Shown here: positions 26,672 to 35,424 of the stretch, one piece after another
Position numbering within the stretch: position 1 is the stretch's first letter
Layout of the letters: every line of letters begins with the position of its first letter
Source of the DNA: Flavipsychrobacter stenotrophus
Lineage (GTDB): Bacteria > Bacteroidota > Bacteroidia > Chitinophagales > Chitinophagaceae
Length of the DNA stretch: 64,000 nt
Direction: 5' to 3'
NCBI RefSeq assembly: GCF_002954265.1
Contig: NZ_PPSL01000005.1
Span: forward strand, 124,001-188,000
Translations under genes and position numbers: made by a program
Notes under the pieces: generated by a model
Seen by the model: only the letters and a program-made list of their open reading frames with translations
Told to the model about the DNA's origin: nothing
Database searches by the model: none

Positions 26672-27269
26672 CAAACTCTTCGTCTTTCTGCTCCTGCATT
26701 CCCTTTTTATATTTTTCGACTACGGCCTGCATTTCGTCCACATCGTCCTGTATACTCAGTTCATATCGGTACTGCTCCCATTCTTTGTTGCTGTCTTCCT
26801 CTTCGCTGTTTTGGCGGGTATATTCCTGCGTAAGTGAACGATTGAACGATCTGAGGTAGTCGGTCATACAGTCCATTATCTCTTCCATATGCTGAGGCCT
26901 GTTCTGACTGAGGTAGTTGCTGAAATGGGTGAATATCTCCATGGTTTCGCCAATACCCAGGCGCAGTCTCATTTGTTTGATACTGAGCGTAAGCTTGCGG
27001 ATTATTTCGGATTCTTCCTTTGTAGGAAACGGTCGCTCGGGCCTATCCCGAATAGAGTCGTTGATGGCATTTAACTGGGCATAGTAACGCTCGGTAATGA
27101 GCATTGGGGCATTGGCAGCTGCACTGCGTGCGCACTTCCAGTCGCCTTCGCGTATCCAGTCGAAAAGGGTGCGTGGCTTCACGTCAAGGATAGCAGCGAT
27201 CTGCGGTTTTGTGAGTTTGGACTGGAAGTAGAGGCGACGGGCCTGTTCTTTGAGTTCGGGATTGTGCAT
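26661..27269 (-). CDS. Terminase-small-subunit-like HTH protein
   Basis: A 202-residue cytoplasmic protein. Residues ~5-45 (ELKEQARRLYFQSKLTKPQIAAILDVKPRTLFDWIREGDW) are a homeodomain-like HTH as in phage small terminase subunits (gpNu1/DUF1804-like). The middle is helical, and the C-terminal third is very acidic (NSEEEDSNKEWEQ; DEMQAVVEKYKK). Such proteins recognise phage DNA for packaging. No large terminase, portal or capsid gene is nearby, so this is a remnant or a co-opted DNA-binding protein. The last codons overlap a phased repeat array. Confidence 0.65.
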   Translation of the reverse strand: MHNPELKEQARRLYFQSKLTKPQIAAILDVKPRTLFDWIREGDWKCARSAAANAPMLITERYYAQLNAINDSIRDRPERPFPTKEESEIIRKLTLSIKQMRLRLGIGETMEIFTHFSNYLSQNRPQHMEEIMDCMTDYLRSFNRSLTQEYTRQNSEEEDSNKEWEQYRYELSIQDDVDEMQAVVEKYKKGMQEQKDEEFGGN

Positions 27270-27385
27270 GGTGATAAAAGATTAGGTCTCACGCCTACCC
27301 AAAAGAAAGGGAGGTGTAATGAGACAGGGGTTATACATTAGCACAAAGGTGGAAAGAGGATTGAAATTGTGCAAATTGAAAAGTC

Positions 27386-27434
27386 ATGGTGGTACGAAAA
27401 GTGTACCATGATGGTACGGAAAGTGTACCACCAT
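27386..27434. repeat. Nested GTACC palindrome
   Basis: Outer arms ATGGTGGTAC (27386-27395) and GTACCACCAT (27425-27434) are perfect inverts. The centre, GTACCAT-G-ATGGTAC (27403-27417), is a second palindrome. Two GTAC-containing half-modules with related spacers result, as in a multi-site operator. Confidence 0.75.
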
Positions 27435-27446
27435 AAAAAAAAGTTA

Positions 27447-27455
27447 TGTGGATAA
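27447..27455 (-). promoter_or_regulatory. Perfect DnaA-box match
   Basis: TGTGGATAA, the complement of the consensus TTATCCACA. It is a single copy, 13 bp from the nested palindrome. One 9-mer can occur by chance. Confidence 0.35.
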
Positions 27456-27715
27456 GTGTGGTTATATGGTTTGTTTTGTGGGCGGTATACATGGCATTTA
27501 GTGAGTTTTGAAAAAATGGTTGGGCGGGAGTGATTTCGGGGCATTTTGAGGGTGGTTTTCGTCGTCTGAACGCCCGCACGGGCGGGACAGGCACTGATTT
27601 ATAAGATTAAAGGATTTTCATGATATGTGGATTTGTATCGTTGTATCGTCCTAAAATAAGTTGACAGTTTTCCCACCTCATTATGAAAAGCAACATTATC
27701 TGATTTTATAATTTT

Positions 27716-27752
27716 ATAAACATTTTTGTTTACACATAAATGTTTATTTTTG
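27716..27752 (+). promoter_or_regulatory. Candidate operator/promoter of the HTH-AbiEii pair
   Basis: ATAAACAT (27716-27723) and ATGTTTAT (27740-27747) form an 8-bp inverted repeat with a 16-bp spacer. The right arm overlaps the -7-type box TATTTTTG (27745-27752), 7 bp before the ATG, which would suit autorepression by the HTH protein. Confidence 0.55.
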
Positions 27753-27759
27753 TAGTGTG

Positions 27760-28221
27760 ATGAATGAACTAAACACATTAAAGGGCATACACCCGGGATT
27801 TGTACTGGAGCAAAAGCTAAAGGAGCGAAAGCTTTCCAAGGGCCGCTTTGCCTTGTCTATCAATGAGTTTCCACAAACGATAGGCGCAATTACAAAGGGC
27901 AAACGAAATATGAATACGCCACTTGCCATGAGAATAGAGCAAGCGCTGGGACTGGAAGAGGGGTATTTTATGACCTTGCAGGTTTATTATGAGATAAAGG
28001 AGGAAAAAAGGAAAGAAAATACAAAATCCCATCCCGACCTCACTAAGCTGAGACCTGTACTGTTCTGGGATACTGACATGAACAAAATTGACTGGATACG
28101 CCAGGAAAAGGCTGCCATAAAAAGGGTTTTTGAGCGGGGAGAAAAGGAAGAAAAAGACGAGATCAAACGTTTTTACGGCGAAGAGAAAGTAACCGGTATT
28201 TTAAACAATCTACAACCTTAA
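27760..28221 (+). CDS. HigA-like HTH antitoxin of an AbiEii-type module
   Basis: A 153-residue protein with an XRE/HigA-type helix-turn-helix near the N-terminus (about 9-65: IHPGFVLEQKLKERKLSKGRFALSINEFPQTIGAITKGKRNMNTPLAMRIEQALG) and a charged C-terminal region unlike HigA. Its stop is 2 bp before the ATG of a nucleotidyltransferase toxin, so the genes form one unit. It probably represses its own promoter, where an inverted repeat overlaps the -7 box. The GTG at 27757 is also possible but the ATG is preferred. Confidence 0.78.
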   Translation: MNELNTLKGIHPGFVLEQKLKERKLSKGRFALSINEFPQTIGAITKGKRNMNTPLAMRIEQALGLEEGYFMTLQVYYEIKEEKRKENTKSHPDLTKLRPVLFWDTDMNKIDWIRQEKAAIKRVFERGEKEEKDEIKRFYGEEKVTGILNNLQP

Positions 28222-28223
28222 CT

Positions 28224-28868
28224 ATGACGGGCAAAATTTACTGGAATACGGTAACACCATTACTGAAAGATGTTCTGCTACAATTGATGAGCGCCGACGA
28301 ATTTGATACATTCAGACTTGTTGGAGGTACATCTCTTAGTTTGCAATTAGGGCACCGTATGTCAGTAGACATTGATCTGTTTACCGATGCACTTTATGGA
28401 TCGGTGAATTTTGGCCTATTGGCGGCTTATCTCCAAAATGCATTCCCCTATTTCAGTGGGTTTGGTATTGGCCCCACCGCAATGGGTGTTTCATGCGCAG
28501 TAGGTATTAACAGGCAGGATAGTGTTAAACTTGACATCTATTATATAGACCCTTTCATAAGGAAGGCTTTGGCGCCGGACGGAATAAGAATGGCAACAAT
28601 TGAAGAGATAGCAGCAATGAAGATGGACGTGATGCAACGAAAAGGGCGGATGAAAGACTTTTGGGACATACACGAGATATTGGATATAATGCCTATCAGC
28701 AAAATGATAGCATTACACGAGGAGCGCTACCCATATGATCATGACGCGGCATTAATTACAACTAATCTTACCAATTTTTCGGAAGCAGACAATGATTTTC
28801 AACCCATCTGCCTTAGAGGTAAACATTGGGAAATAATAAAAACCGACATCATAAAAGCGGTTAGCTAG
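28224..28868 (+). CDS. AbiEii/AbiGii-type nucleotidyltransferase toxin
   Basis: A 214-residue protein with the nucleotidyltransferase signature G34-G-T-S-L-x-L...S-V-D49-I-D51-LF and the downstream MKMDVMQRKGRMKDFWDIHEIL motif of the AbiEii family. AbiEii enzymes are the toxins of type IV or abortive-infection modules that stop growth during phage infection, in some cases by adding nucleotides to tRNA. The HTH gene 2 bp upstream is the likely antitoxin, although classical AbiEi has a different C-terminal domain. It sits in an accessory island with another TA pair and a phage-like gene. Confidence 0.82.
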   Translation: MTGKIYWNTVTPLLKDVLLQLMSADEFDTFRLVGGTSLSLQLGHRMSVDIDLFTDALYGSVNFGLLAAYLQNAFPYFSGFGIGPTAMGVSCAVGINRQDSVKLDIYYIDPFIRKALAPDGIRMATIEEIAAMKMDVMQRKGRMKDFWDIHEILDIMPISKMIALHEERYPYDHDAALITTNLTNFSEADNDFQPICLRGKHWEIIKTDIIKAVS

Positions 28869-28990
28869 TAGGCCTAAGGCTCTCTGCACACACTTACTAC
28901 CCCAAACGGCACACTTATAAAGAACATTTTATCAGCATCACCCCATCCAGTAGTTTGCACGCATATCATAACACTTAAAACAAACGAACC

Positions 28991-29461
28991 ATGGGATTTC
29001 TACAGACCATTAAAAACAAATTGGGTATCGGCGGCGTATCAGTAGCATTGTCGGTACCGGGGCAGGTATCGCGCGAGGCGGGTACCGTGCAGGGCAGAAT
29101 AACACTCACCACCAAAAGTGACCAGGACATAGTAGACTTCACCGTGAAGATGTATGAAGAATTTACTACCGGCCGTGGCGAAGAAAAGAAAACCAAAGAG
29201 TATGTACTTGGTGAGATAAAGATACCGGGTGGCTTCACCATTAAGACGGGAGAGACAAAGGTGATCAACTTCACGCTGCCATTTAAAACCCTCAACTCCA
29301 ACAACGATGACCTGAAGCAGATGGGCGGTGCTATGGGCGCAATAGGCAAAATGGGCTCATTTGCCAACAACGAAAAATCGGAATACTTTATCCAGGCCAC
29401 AGCCGACGTGAAAAGCGCAGCCCTTGATCCGGACGATAAAAAAGATATTAAACTAGTTTGA
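28991..29461 (+). CDS. Spo0M/SpoOM-family arrestin-like protein
   Basis: A 156-residue cytoplasmic protein, MGFLQTIKNKLGIGGVSVAL..., with an arrestin-like beta-sandwich (VPGQVSREAGTVQGRITLTTKSDQDIVDFTVKMYEE; IPGGFTIKTGETKVINFTLPF). This matches Spo0M, named for its role in Bacillus sporulation control. Here, in a non-sporulating lineage, its role is unknown, perhaps scaffolding. It is monocistronic with a terminator after it. Confidence 0.75.
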   Translation: MGFLQTIKNKLGIGGVSVALSVPGQVSREAGTVQGRITLTTKSDQDIVDFTVKMYEEFTTGRGEEKKTKEYVLGEIKIPGGFTIKTGETKVINFTLPFKTLNSNNDDLKQMGGAMGAIGKMGSFANNEKSEYFIQATADVKSAALDPDDKKDIKLV

Positions 29462-29487
29462 CAAACCCCTTTTCACCTATGTAAAGT

Positions 29488-29524
29488 CCTGCCTCCATGT
29501 GTGTACAATGAGGCAGGCTTTTTT
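29488..29524 (+). terminator. Intrinsic terminator after spo0M-like gene
   Basis: CCTGCCTC (29488-29495) pairs with GAGGCAGG (29510-29517) around a 14-nt loop, followed by a run of six T. Confidence 0.8.
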
Positions 29525-30091
29525 ATGGGTGGGATGAATGTGATGGCTAATGGTATTATCGTTATTGAGCCTGATTGCCAATAACAGACTGTGCAAAACG
29601 AATACGTCCCGATGGTCGTCGGTCAGAGACCGACAACAGGCGTTCTTGCAGCTAGAAAACGAATACGTCCTGATGTGAGACTGCTTCGTTCCTCGCAGTG
29701 ACTGCCCAGGGGTGTCTCAAAACGAATACGTCCCGCTACTAGATTGCTTCGTTCCTCGCAAAGACCAGTTGAGGTTTGTGTTATTCTGGTTGCAAAGCGA
29801 ATAGGTCCAGATGTGAGATTGCTACGTGCCTCGCAAAGACCTACCGCATTATTTGTCTCATCAGATGATAATTGAGGGAAGACCCAATAAAAACGCTCAA
29901 AGTGCCGAATAAAAAAAGAGTGCTTAAAAAAGCACTCTTGTGGAAATCTAAATATTGGGTACTTCCGGGCCTTAAATTTCCATCGAACACACACACTATC
30001 TGGAAGTACAAATTAATATAGTCAAAAACCATGCCCTATCTCCGGTTTGTCAGTATAACGGCATGTTAAAACAATTCTTTATTAGAGCCTA
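29525..30091. repeat. Repeat-rich gap with four AAAACGAATACGTCC copies
   Basis: AAAACGAATACGTCC occurs at 29595-29609, 29656-29670 and 29719-29733, with a degenerate copy at 29794-29808. Between copies are variants of GATTGCTTCGTTCCTCGCAA, a motif common between genes in this phylum. Spacing is 61-75 bp. No gene is supported. A further copy lies at 22481. Confidence 0.75.
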
Positions 30092-30841
30092 CTAGCGGAA
30101 TCTGTACCTGATACCAAAGGTTTGAGGGAAGAAAAGCATATTGTACTTGGTAGTACCATGTGCGTCTGCCAGGCCATTTTCTTTGCTTGCAGTCATATTT
30201 ACATAACGGGCAGCCAATTCTACATTCACGCCCCACTTACGCAGGAAGTAGTAAGTATACCCCATTTGCACACCTACGCTGTAACCAATACCCATACCGT
30301 AGTTATAACCATTTACGTAGCGGTAAGAAGAATCGGGACGGTTGTTGTATTTGCCAAAGCTCTGAGAACCATCGCTTACAGTGGTTACGAGACCTGCACT
30401 GACGCCAAAGTAAAGATTGGCACGGTTCAGCACCTTGTATTTAGAATAGTAAGGGATAACGTAGTTAAGCTGGAAAGTTTCGGTGATAGCCGGCTTGCCT
30501 AACTGGAATTTCACTTCTGTAGGAGACAACTGCGTGCCATAAGTATAGGGATTAGACCATGTACCATAAGACTCCCATGTGCGCCAGCCCAGATCGAACG
30601 CCAGATGCCAATGCGGGGTAACCACATACTGCAGCTTTATAGAAAAATCGGGCACCACATTGGTACGCGATCCCTGGTAAAACTTTTCAGGGCCATTAGG
30701 ACGCGTGATAGTGCTTGCACCATAGTTAAACCCTATGTCCCAAGTTCTGTCAACGCCATAATCATTCCATACATTGGTTTGTGCGAAAGCACCACCAGTA
30801 AGACCCAAAAACAATGCAGCGGTTAGAAAAAATCCCTTCAT
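30092..30841 (-). CDS. Outer-membrane beta-barrel protein
   Basis: A 249-residue secreted protein with a signal peptide of about 21 residues (MKGFFLTAALFLGLTGGAFAQ). Alternating aromatic/polar strands run through the mature part, closing with FFPQTFGIRYRFR, the terminal aromatic-x-aromatic strand expected of a Bam-assembled barrel. The family resembles OmpA-type or porin-like small barrels; the cargo is unknown. A perfect-consensus promoter 28 bp upstream fixes the start at 30841; a longer frame reaching 31075 would run through that promoter and into the divergent gene. Confidence 0.85.
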   Translation of the reverse strand: MKGFFLTAALFLGLTGGAFAQTNVWNDYGVDRTWDIGFNYGASTITRPNGPEKFYQGSRTNVVPDFSIKLQYVVTPHWHLAFDLGWRTWESYGTWSNPYTYGTQLSPTEVKFQLGKPAITETFQLNYVIPYYSKYKVLNRANLYFGVSAGLVTTVSDGSQSFGKYNNRPDSSYRYVNGYNYGMGIGYSVGVQMGYTYYFLRKWGVNVELAARYVNMTASKENGLADAHGTTKYNMLFFPQTFGIRYRFR

Positions 30842-30868
30842 GTTATGAAGTAAGTTTATTTTAAACTT

Positions 30869-30899
30869 CAAATCTAAGTAATTAAGTGAAGAAGTCAAA
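30869..30899 (-). promoter_or_regulatory. Promoter of the beta-barrel gene
   Basis: On the minus strand: TTTG (30896-30899), 19 nt, TAGATTTG (30869-30876). An exact consensus match. Confidence 0.88.
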
Positions 30900-30981
30900 A
30901 TATAGAAGCCCTCCGCGTTAAAAACAGTTAACAATTGTTCCTTACACGTTTTACATACCCATTGAATATATTTGTCGCCGA

Positions 30982-32412
30982 ATGACATTGAAACCTTCCG
31001 ATCTTTTAGGGAAGTATAAATATGAGACGCTGACAGCCCTGATGCTGTTGTTGTTTCTGCTATACAAACTGCCATTTATGGCACTGCCCTATTATTATGA
31101 TGAGGCATGGCCTTATGCGGTAGCTATCCGCACCGTTCATGCCAATGGATTGAGCTTGTTGCCTACCGCATTGGACCCGGAACTATCTCGGGGACACCCC
31201 GTTATGTTCCACTTTTTGGGTGCATCGTGGATGAGGGTATTCGGCACCAGCTTATGGTCGGGGCACAGTTTCGCCATGGTCATTTCGGTGTTGACGGCAG
31301 TCTTTACCTATAAATTTGGCCAACGGTTCTTTTCCGACCGCATTGGAGCAGTGGCAGTCCTACTCCTAATTTCACAGGCATTGTTTATCAGCCATTCTGC
31401 GTTCCTTTTGCCGGAGATGCCCATGGCACTTTGGACCATCCTCTGTTTTTGGTTCTTTTTCAGGAGGAAAAAGGTGGCCTTTGTGATTTGCGCGGCGGCA
31501 ATGCTGTTGACCAAAGAATCGGGTGCGGTACTTATCTGTAGTCTGGCGCTTAGCGAACTGGTCGATTTTTTTATGGGCAAGGAGCGGAAATTCATAGACC
31601 TGGTAAAACGGGAGCTGTTAATCGGCTACCCTGTAGCTATCGCTTTTATCTACTTCCTGGCACAGAAGATCATCTATGGCTGGTTTCTTTTTCCTTTTTA
31701 CATGAACAACCTGAAGTCGGGATTGGCTTCATTTCTTGAAGACCTGGCCAGCGGAACGGCATTTATATTTGTTTATGAAGGCAGGAACGGCCTGATGTTT
31801 TTTGTTCTGGTGGGCATCATTATGTTGTGGCTTTCTAAGAAGGTAAATATACCACCACACCAAAAGAAGATCTGCTGGTATCTATTCTCGTTTGTGTTGC
31901 TGTACATAGTGTTCAGTACCTATAATTACTACATGCCCAGATACCTTACCGCAGTATTCCCTGCGTTTATAATTGTCTGCGCGTTTATTGTAGATAGCGC
32001 ATTTGGCAAATGGAGATGGGTTTACCCGGTTATCATTACCGGCCTGGCGGTTACCAATATCTACTATTATGTAACAGCCACCGACCATGGCGATTGCGAC
32101 TATTCACCATCGCTGCATGTGGCTATGAAAATGATAGATCACTGCGAACAAAGCGGCATGCACGATGCGCACATTTACACCACCTGTGTGCTGCGCTACG
32201 ACTTTAATGAACCCTATGCCGGATTTATAAAAGGAAAGAAATTTACCCATATAGACTGGCAGTTTGGCCCCGGAACGCAATACTGTATCTTCTCCAGCGA
32301 CGAGAATGACCCTACGGAAATAGATAAGATAAAACGAGAAAACAAGCTGACACTGGAGACAAAATTTACCGAAAAAGATAGGTGGATAGAGTTGTATAGG
32401 GTGGAGAAATAA
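30982..32412 (+). CDS. GT39/ArnT-type membrane glycosyltransferase
   Basis: A 476-residue polytopic inner-membrane protein with about 10-11 hydrophobic segments. The early periplasmic loop holds the conserved acidic pair D40-E41 (YYDEAWPYA), the catalytic or metal position of PMT_2/ArnT-like enzymes that use polyprenyl-phosphate sugars. The soluble C-terminal part contains EKDRWIELYRVEK. The acceptor is unknown. TATATTTG at 30967-30974 is a likely -7 box, only 7 bp before the ATG. It is divergent from the beta-barrel gene. Confidence 0.8.
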   Translation: MTLKPSDLLGKYKYETLTALMLLLFLLYKLPFMALPYYYDEAWPYAVAIRTVHANGLSLLPTALDPELSRGHPVMFHFLGASWMRVFGTSLWSGHSFAMVISVLTAVFTYKFGQRFFSDRIGAVAVLLLISQALFISHSAFLLPEMPMALWTILCFWFFFRRKKVAFVICAAAMLLTKESGAVLICSLALSELVDFFMGKERKFIDLVKRELLIGYPVAIAFIYFLAQKIIYGWFLFPFYMNNLKSGLASFLEDLASGTAFIFVYEGRNGLMFFVLVGIIMLWLSKKVNIPPHQKKICWYLFSFVLLYIVFSTYNYYMPRYLTAVFPAFIIVCAFIVDSAFGKWRWVYPVIITGLAVTNIYYYVTATDHGDCDYSPSLHVAMKMIDHCEQSGMHDAHIYTTCVLRYDFNEPYAGFIKGKKFTHIDWQFGPGTQYCIFSSDENDPTEIDKIKRENKLTLETKFTEKDRWIELYRVEK

Positions 32413-32461
32413 CAACCGGTCAAAGCAAAATAAATACATAAACAATAAAGAAGTCATAGCT

Positions 32462-33061
32462 ATGAAAAAGACAATTATCGTTTGCCTGCTGATGTGTCCG
32501 TTATTATGCCCTGCACAGGACTATGCAAAAAAAATAAGGGAGCGTGCCGCAAAAGACACAACAAATAATGTGGCCGGCTGGTGGCACAGTAATGACGTTA
32601 TAAATGACCCTGTGATAGGCACTTATCAGCGGAAAGACAGCGCATTGTATGCCGAGGCAAACCGTGCATACTACAATTCTAACCCTAAATATTATGACTA
32701 TGAGGAGATGCGTAACAGAGACCGAAAGGACTTTGTGGAAGCATATATAAGGAAGCACTACAGTAACATAGCATTCGATAATTATCAAAAAGAGATCAAA
32801 GGGGGTCTTACTAAAAAGTATGGTGCGGCAATAGCAAAAAGACTAATGGCACAAGAGGTATGGATAGGGATGACAGACAAAATGATGCTGGATGGGCTGG
32901 GGCGGCCATCAACTATAAAAAGGACTGTAACAGCCAGTGGCAATACGGAAGATTGGTATTACCTGCCCGACAACCCCAACTGCACGGGCAGCGGCTGTCC
33001 GGTACTTAATTACAGCATAAGGGTCAAAAATCATAAAGTTGTGATGCTGAGTGAATTTTAG
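32462..33061 (+). CDS. Secreted protein with BamE/SmpA-like C-terminal motif
   Basis: A 199-residue protein with a signal peptide (MKKTIIVCLLMCPLLCPAQ). The central region is charged and helical (YDYEEMRNRDRKDFVEAYIRKHY). Near the C-terminus, EVWIGMTDKMMLDGLGRPSTIKRT...TEDWYYLP follows the SmpA/BamE pattern 'V-iGMt---v---lG-P------g--e-W-Y'. The role is unknown; proteins with this fold are often envelope-associated. It starts 49 bp after the glycosyltransferase stop and may be co-transcribed with it. Confidence 0.65.
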   Translation: MKKTIIVCLLMCPLLCPAQDYAKKIRERAAKDTTNNVAGWWHSNDVINDPVIGTYQRKDSALYAEANRAYYNSNPKYYDYEEMRNRDRKDFVEAYIRKHYSNIAFDNYQKEIKGGLTKKYGAAIAKRLMAQEVWIGMTDKMMLDGLGRPSTIKRTVTASGNTEDWYYLPDNPNCTGSGCPVLNYSIRVKNHKVVMLSEF

Positions 33062-33146
33062 CCTAAACTAAAACAGGTTAGTCACCGGTGCTTTATAGCA
33101 GTAGCAACTAACCTGTAATATTTTCACTTTAAATGATCAATATCTA

Positions 33147-34670
33147 TTAACTAAAGTCGTCCTCTTCATCGTCGTCATTCTGGCTCATGTTCAGCATGCT
33201 GGCCATCATATCGCCAAATGAATAACCACCGCGCTCTACACCTTTCTTGCTGATCAGTGAATATTCTGACAAACCATGCAATAAGAACTCCATCAACAGC
33301 ACTGCACGGGTTTCATCCACATCGGGGTAAAACTGCTTTACTACACTGTAAAGCCCATCGACCTGATATAATGAAGCAGTGTGATCGGCATCAGAATCGT
33401 CCTGCAACAACATAGCGTCGTTACCCTTGCCAAACCAATCAATAATTGGCTGATAAGGACTGGTCTTTGCCTTAGCCTTCTGCGCATCGCGACCGGCCTT
33501 TTTAAATGATTGCGGATCGGGAAAATATTTGGTGAATGCGGTGCGCATAGCCTGTCCCATAAGGCGGTAAGCTACGTTGAGCGGGCCTTCCTGCTCTCCT
33601 TCATATACCAGCTCTATCTTACCGGTAATAGATGGGATGATACCTGTAAAGTCTGATATGCGAACAGTAGTGCGGGCATTGCCATGACGCAGTCCGCGTC
33701 TTTCGGCAGTGCTCACCAGGTTCTCGAAAGCAGATATTGTGAGACGGGCAGATACACCACTCTTCTGATCTACAAATTCGCTCTTGCGAGCCTCCATGGC
33801 TATCTGCTCTATAAGCATTCGGCACAGGTCGGGCACTTCAACAGCATCTTCCTGTGCAGGTAGTATATTAGCTTCCTGCTCGGTGATGGCTTGCGAAAGG
33901 GCTACCGTTTTAGGATAGTGAGTTATTATCTGGCTTTCAATACGATCTTTTAGCGGCGTAACAATACTACCACGGTTGGTGTAATCTTCAGGATTGGCGG
34001 TGAATACAAACAGTATATCCAATGGCATCCTCAATTTGAAACCACGTATCTGTATATCACCTTCCTGCAAAATATTGAAAAGCGATACCTGTATGCGAGC
34101 CTGCAGATCGGGCAATTCATTAATTACAAATATGCCCCTGTTGGAGCGCGGAATGATACCATAATGCAAGGCACGTTCATCTGCAAAACTGAGGCGCATA
34201 TTGGCAGCCTTAATAGGATCTATATCACCTACCAGGTCGGCAACAGACACATCGGGCGTGGCCAGTTTTTCGCCATAACGCTCGGTGCGGTGCAGCCAGG
34301 CAATAGGTGTTTCATCGCCTTTTTCTTCCAGCAGTTGTCTTGCGTATAGAGAAATAGGCGCATAAGGATCGTCATTGATCTCGCTACCTGCTATAAAAGG
34401 AATCCATTCGTCCATCAGGTGCACCATTTCACGTGCCATTCGAGTCTTGGCCTGCCCTCTCAAACCAAGGAACAGTATATTGTGACGCGACAACAATGCA
34501 CGCTCCACATCGGGCACTACCGAATCTTCATAACCCAATATGCTCTGAAAAGGACTCTTTTTGTCCTTTATGTTCTGCATAAGGTTGGTACGGATCTCTT
34601 CCTTTATACTTTTTGGCTTGTAACCCGACTGTTTTAATTGTCCAAACGTCACTATTTCTTTATGGTTCAT
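33147..34670 (-). CDS. MoxR/ChlI-type AAA+ ATPase
   Basis: A 507-residue ATPase. Walker A is G69-LRGQAK-T76, Walker B is near GIFVINELPDL, and sensor-type motifs follow (FVFTANPEDYTNRG; TPLKDRIESQI). The ChlI-like insert and a helical lid complete the fold. The C-terminal region (TKYFPDPQSFKK and an acidic tail NDDDEEDDFS) is typical of Bacteroidota magnesium-chelatase-like ATPases that usually work with a VWA protein. No VWA gene is adjacent here, and no chlorophyll genes are present, so the role is probably chaperone-like. Confidence 0.82.
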   Translation of the reverse strand: MNHKEIVTFGQLKQSGYKPKSIKEEIRTNLMQNIKDKKSPFQSILGYEDSVVPDVERALLSRHNILFLGLRGQAKTRMAREMVHLMDEWIPFIAGSEINDDPYAPISLYARQLLEEKGDETPIAWLHRTERYGEKLATPDVSVADLVGDIDPIKAANMRLSFADERALHYGIIPRSNRGIFVINELPDLQARIQVSLFNILQEGDIQIRGFKLRMPLDILFVFTANPEDYTNRGSIVTPLKDRIESQIITHYPKTVALSQAITEQEANILPAQEDAVEVPDLCRMLIEQIAMEARKSEFVDQKSGVSARLTISAFENLVSTAERRGLRHGNARTTVRISDFTGIIPSITGKIELVYEGEQEGPLNVAYRLMGQAMRTAFTKYFPDPQSFKKAGRDAQKAKAKTSPYQPIIDWFGKGNDAMLLQDDSDADHTASLYQVDGLYSVVKQFYPDVDETRAVLLMEFLLHGLSEYSLISKKGVERGGYSFGDMMASMLNMSQNDDDEEDDFS

Positions 34671-34919
34671 TGTCTGATCTATCGCTTTAATAGGCTAAAG
34701 TTATAGCGCACAGGAATAGGAGCAAATAAGTTTTATTTATGAAGGTATTTGTTGCAAACTCAAAATTTAAAAGTCAAAACATAAAAGTGCTTTCTTTTAT
34801 CTTGCCCACTGTATGAGCCTCTTAAATTAACTTTAAGCTACTTTAACTGCTTACTTTATTTTATCGACGTTCCTTATTATATTTGACTTCGAAACCATAC
34901 ATACAAAATTCCCGGAATT

Positions 34920-35327
34920 ATGAGCATACGCATTATTGTATTATTACTTGCATTGACAATTGGAATAAATACAGCAAGCCAGGCGGCATTTGTTGTCGAC
35001 AAAGCTAAAACAGAGCATAATCAGGCGCCAATAACAGCTACGAATGAGGAAAGTGTACTGCCTGCAGATGCAACAGTTACAGCAGCGCCTGCAACTATGG
35101 CCAGTGCTGCACCTACATTCGGCAAGGCAAGAATCTCCAAATTTGCATATGTAATGCTCTCTATATTTCTCCTTGGCTTCGTAGCCGTTGGCCTTAATGA
35201 CTACTGGAGAGGAAGCAGCTGGATAGTATGTCTGGTATTATGTCTGCTTTATGTGCCGGGACTTATTTATGCACTTGTGTCCATGCCAAAATACTATCAT
35301 AATAAGAATAAGTCGTTTAGATATTAA
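34920..35327 (+). CDS. Pmp3/YqaE-like small membrane protein with signal peptide (copy 1)
   Basis: 135 residues: a signal peptide (ending SQAA, about residue 22), an Ala/Thr-rich polar linker, then two C-terminal hydrophobic helices (YVMLSIFLLGFVAVGLNDYW; WIVCLVLCLLYVPGLIYALV). The second helix matches the Pmp3 'LLTLLGYIPGIIHAL' pattern; the first lacks the usual PP. Pmp3 proteins affect membrane potential in yeast. A paralogue of equal length follows at 35425 in the same direction, evidence of tandem duplication. Confidence 0.65.
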   Translation: MSIRIIVLLLALTIGINTASQAAFVVDKAKTEHNQAPITATNEESVLPADATVTAAPATMASAAPTFGKARISKFAYVMLSIFLLGFVAVGLNDYWRGSSWIVCLVLCLLYVPGLIYALVSMPKYYHNKNKSFRY

Positions 35328-35424
35328 TTGAGTGATGCCTGACTTTAGGTTAGTACGAGTATAGTTTCTTCCTTGATATTTTGTTATATTTGGTTAATAA
35401 TTTCACTCGCAAAATTTCTCATTT

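Larger units (their letters stand above)
27270..27759. other. Non-coding region of the accessory island
   Basis: About 490 bp without a supported gene. It holds a nested GTACC palindrome (27386-27434), a perfect DnaA-box sequence (27447-27455), AT-rich DNA and an inverted repeat overlapping the promoter of the HTH/AbiEii pair (27716-27752). Confidence 0.65.

Noticed and set aside
26309-26674. 121-codon leftward ORF after the toxin gene
   Set aside because: It overlaps the toxin gene on the opposite strand and the phased repeat array, has low-complexity composition and no recognisable domain.
27447-27455. A second chromosomal origin based on one perfect DnaA box
   Set aside because: A single box without a cluster or unwinding region is insufficient; kept only as part of a broader observation.
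29595-29808. Regularly spaced repeat that could be a CRISPR array
   Set aside because: The intervals are similar to each other, the repeat is only 15 bp and degenerates, it occurs as a single copy elsewhere, and no cas gene is near.
30842-31075. N-terminal extension of the beta-barrel protein
   Set aside because: A consensus promoter lies inside this stretch and the true signal peptide starts at 30841.
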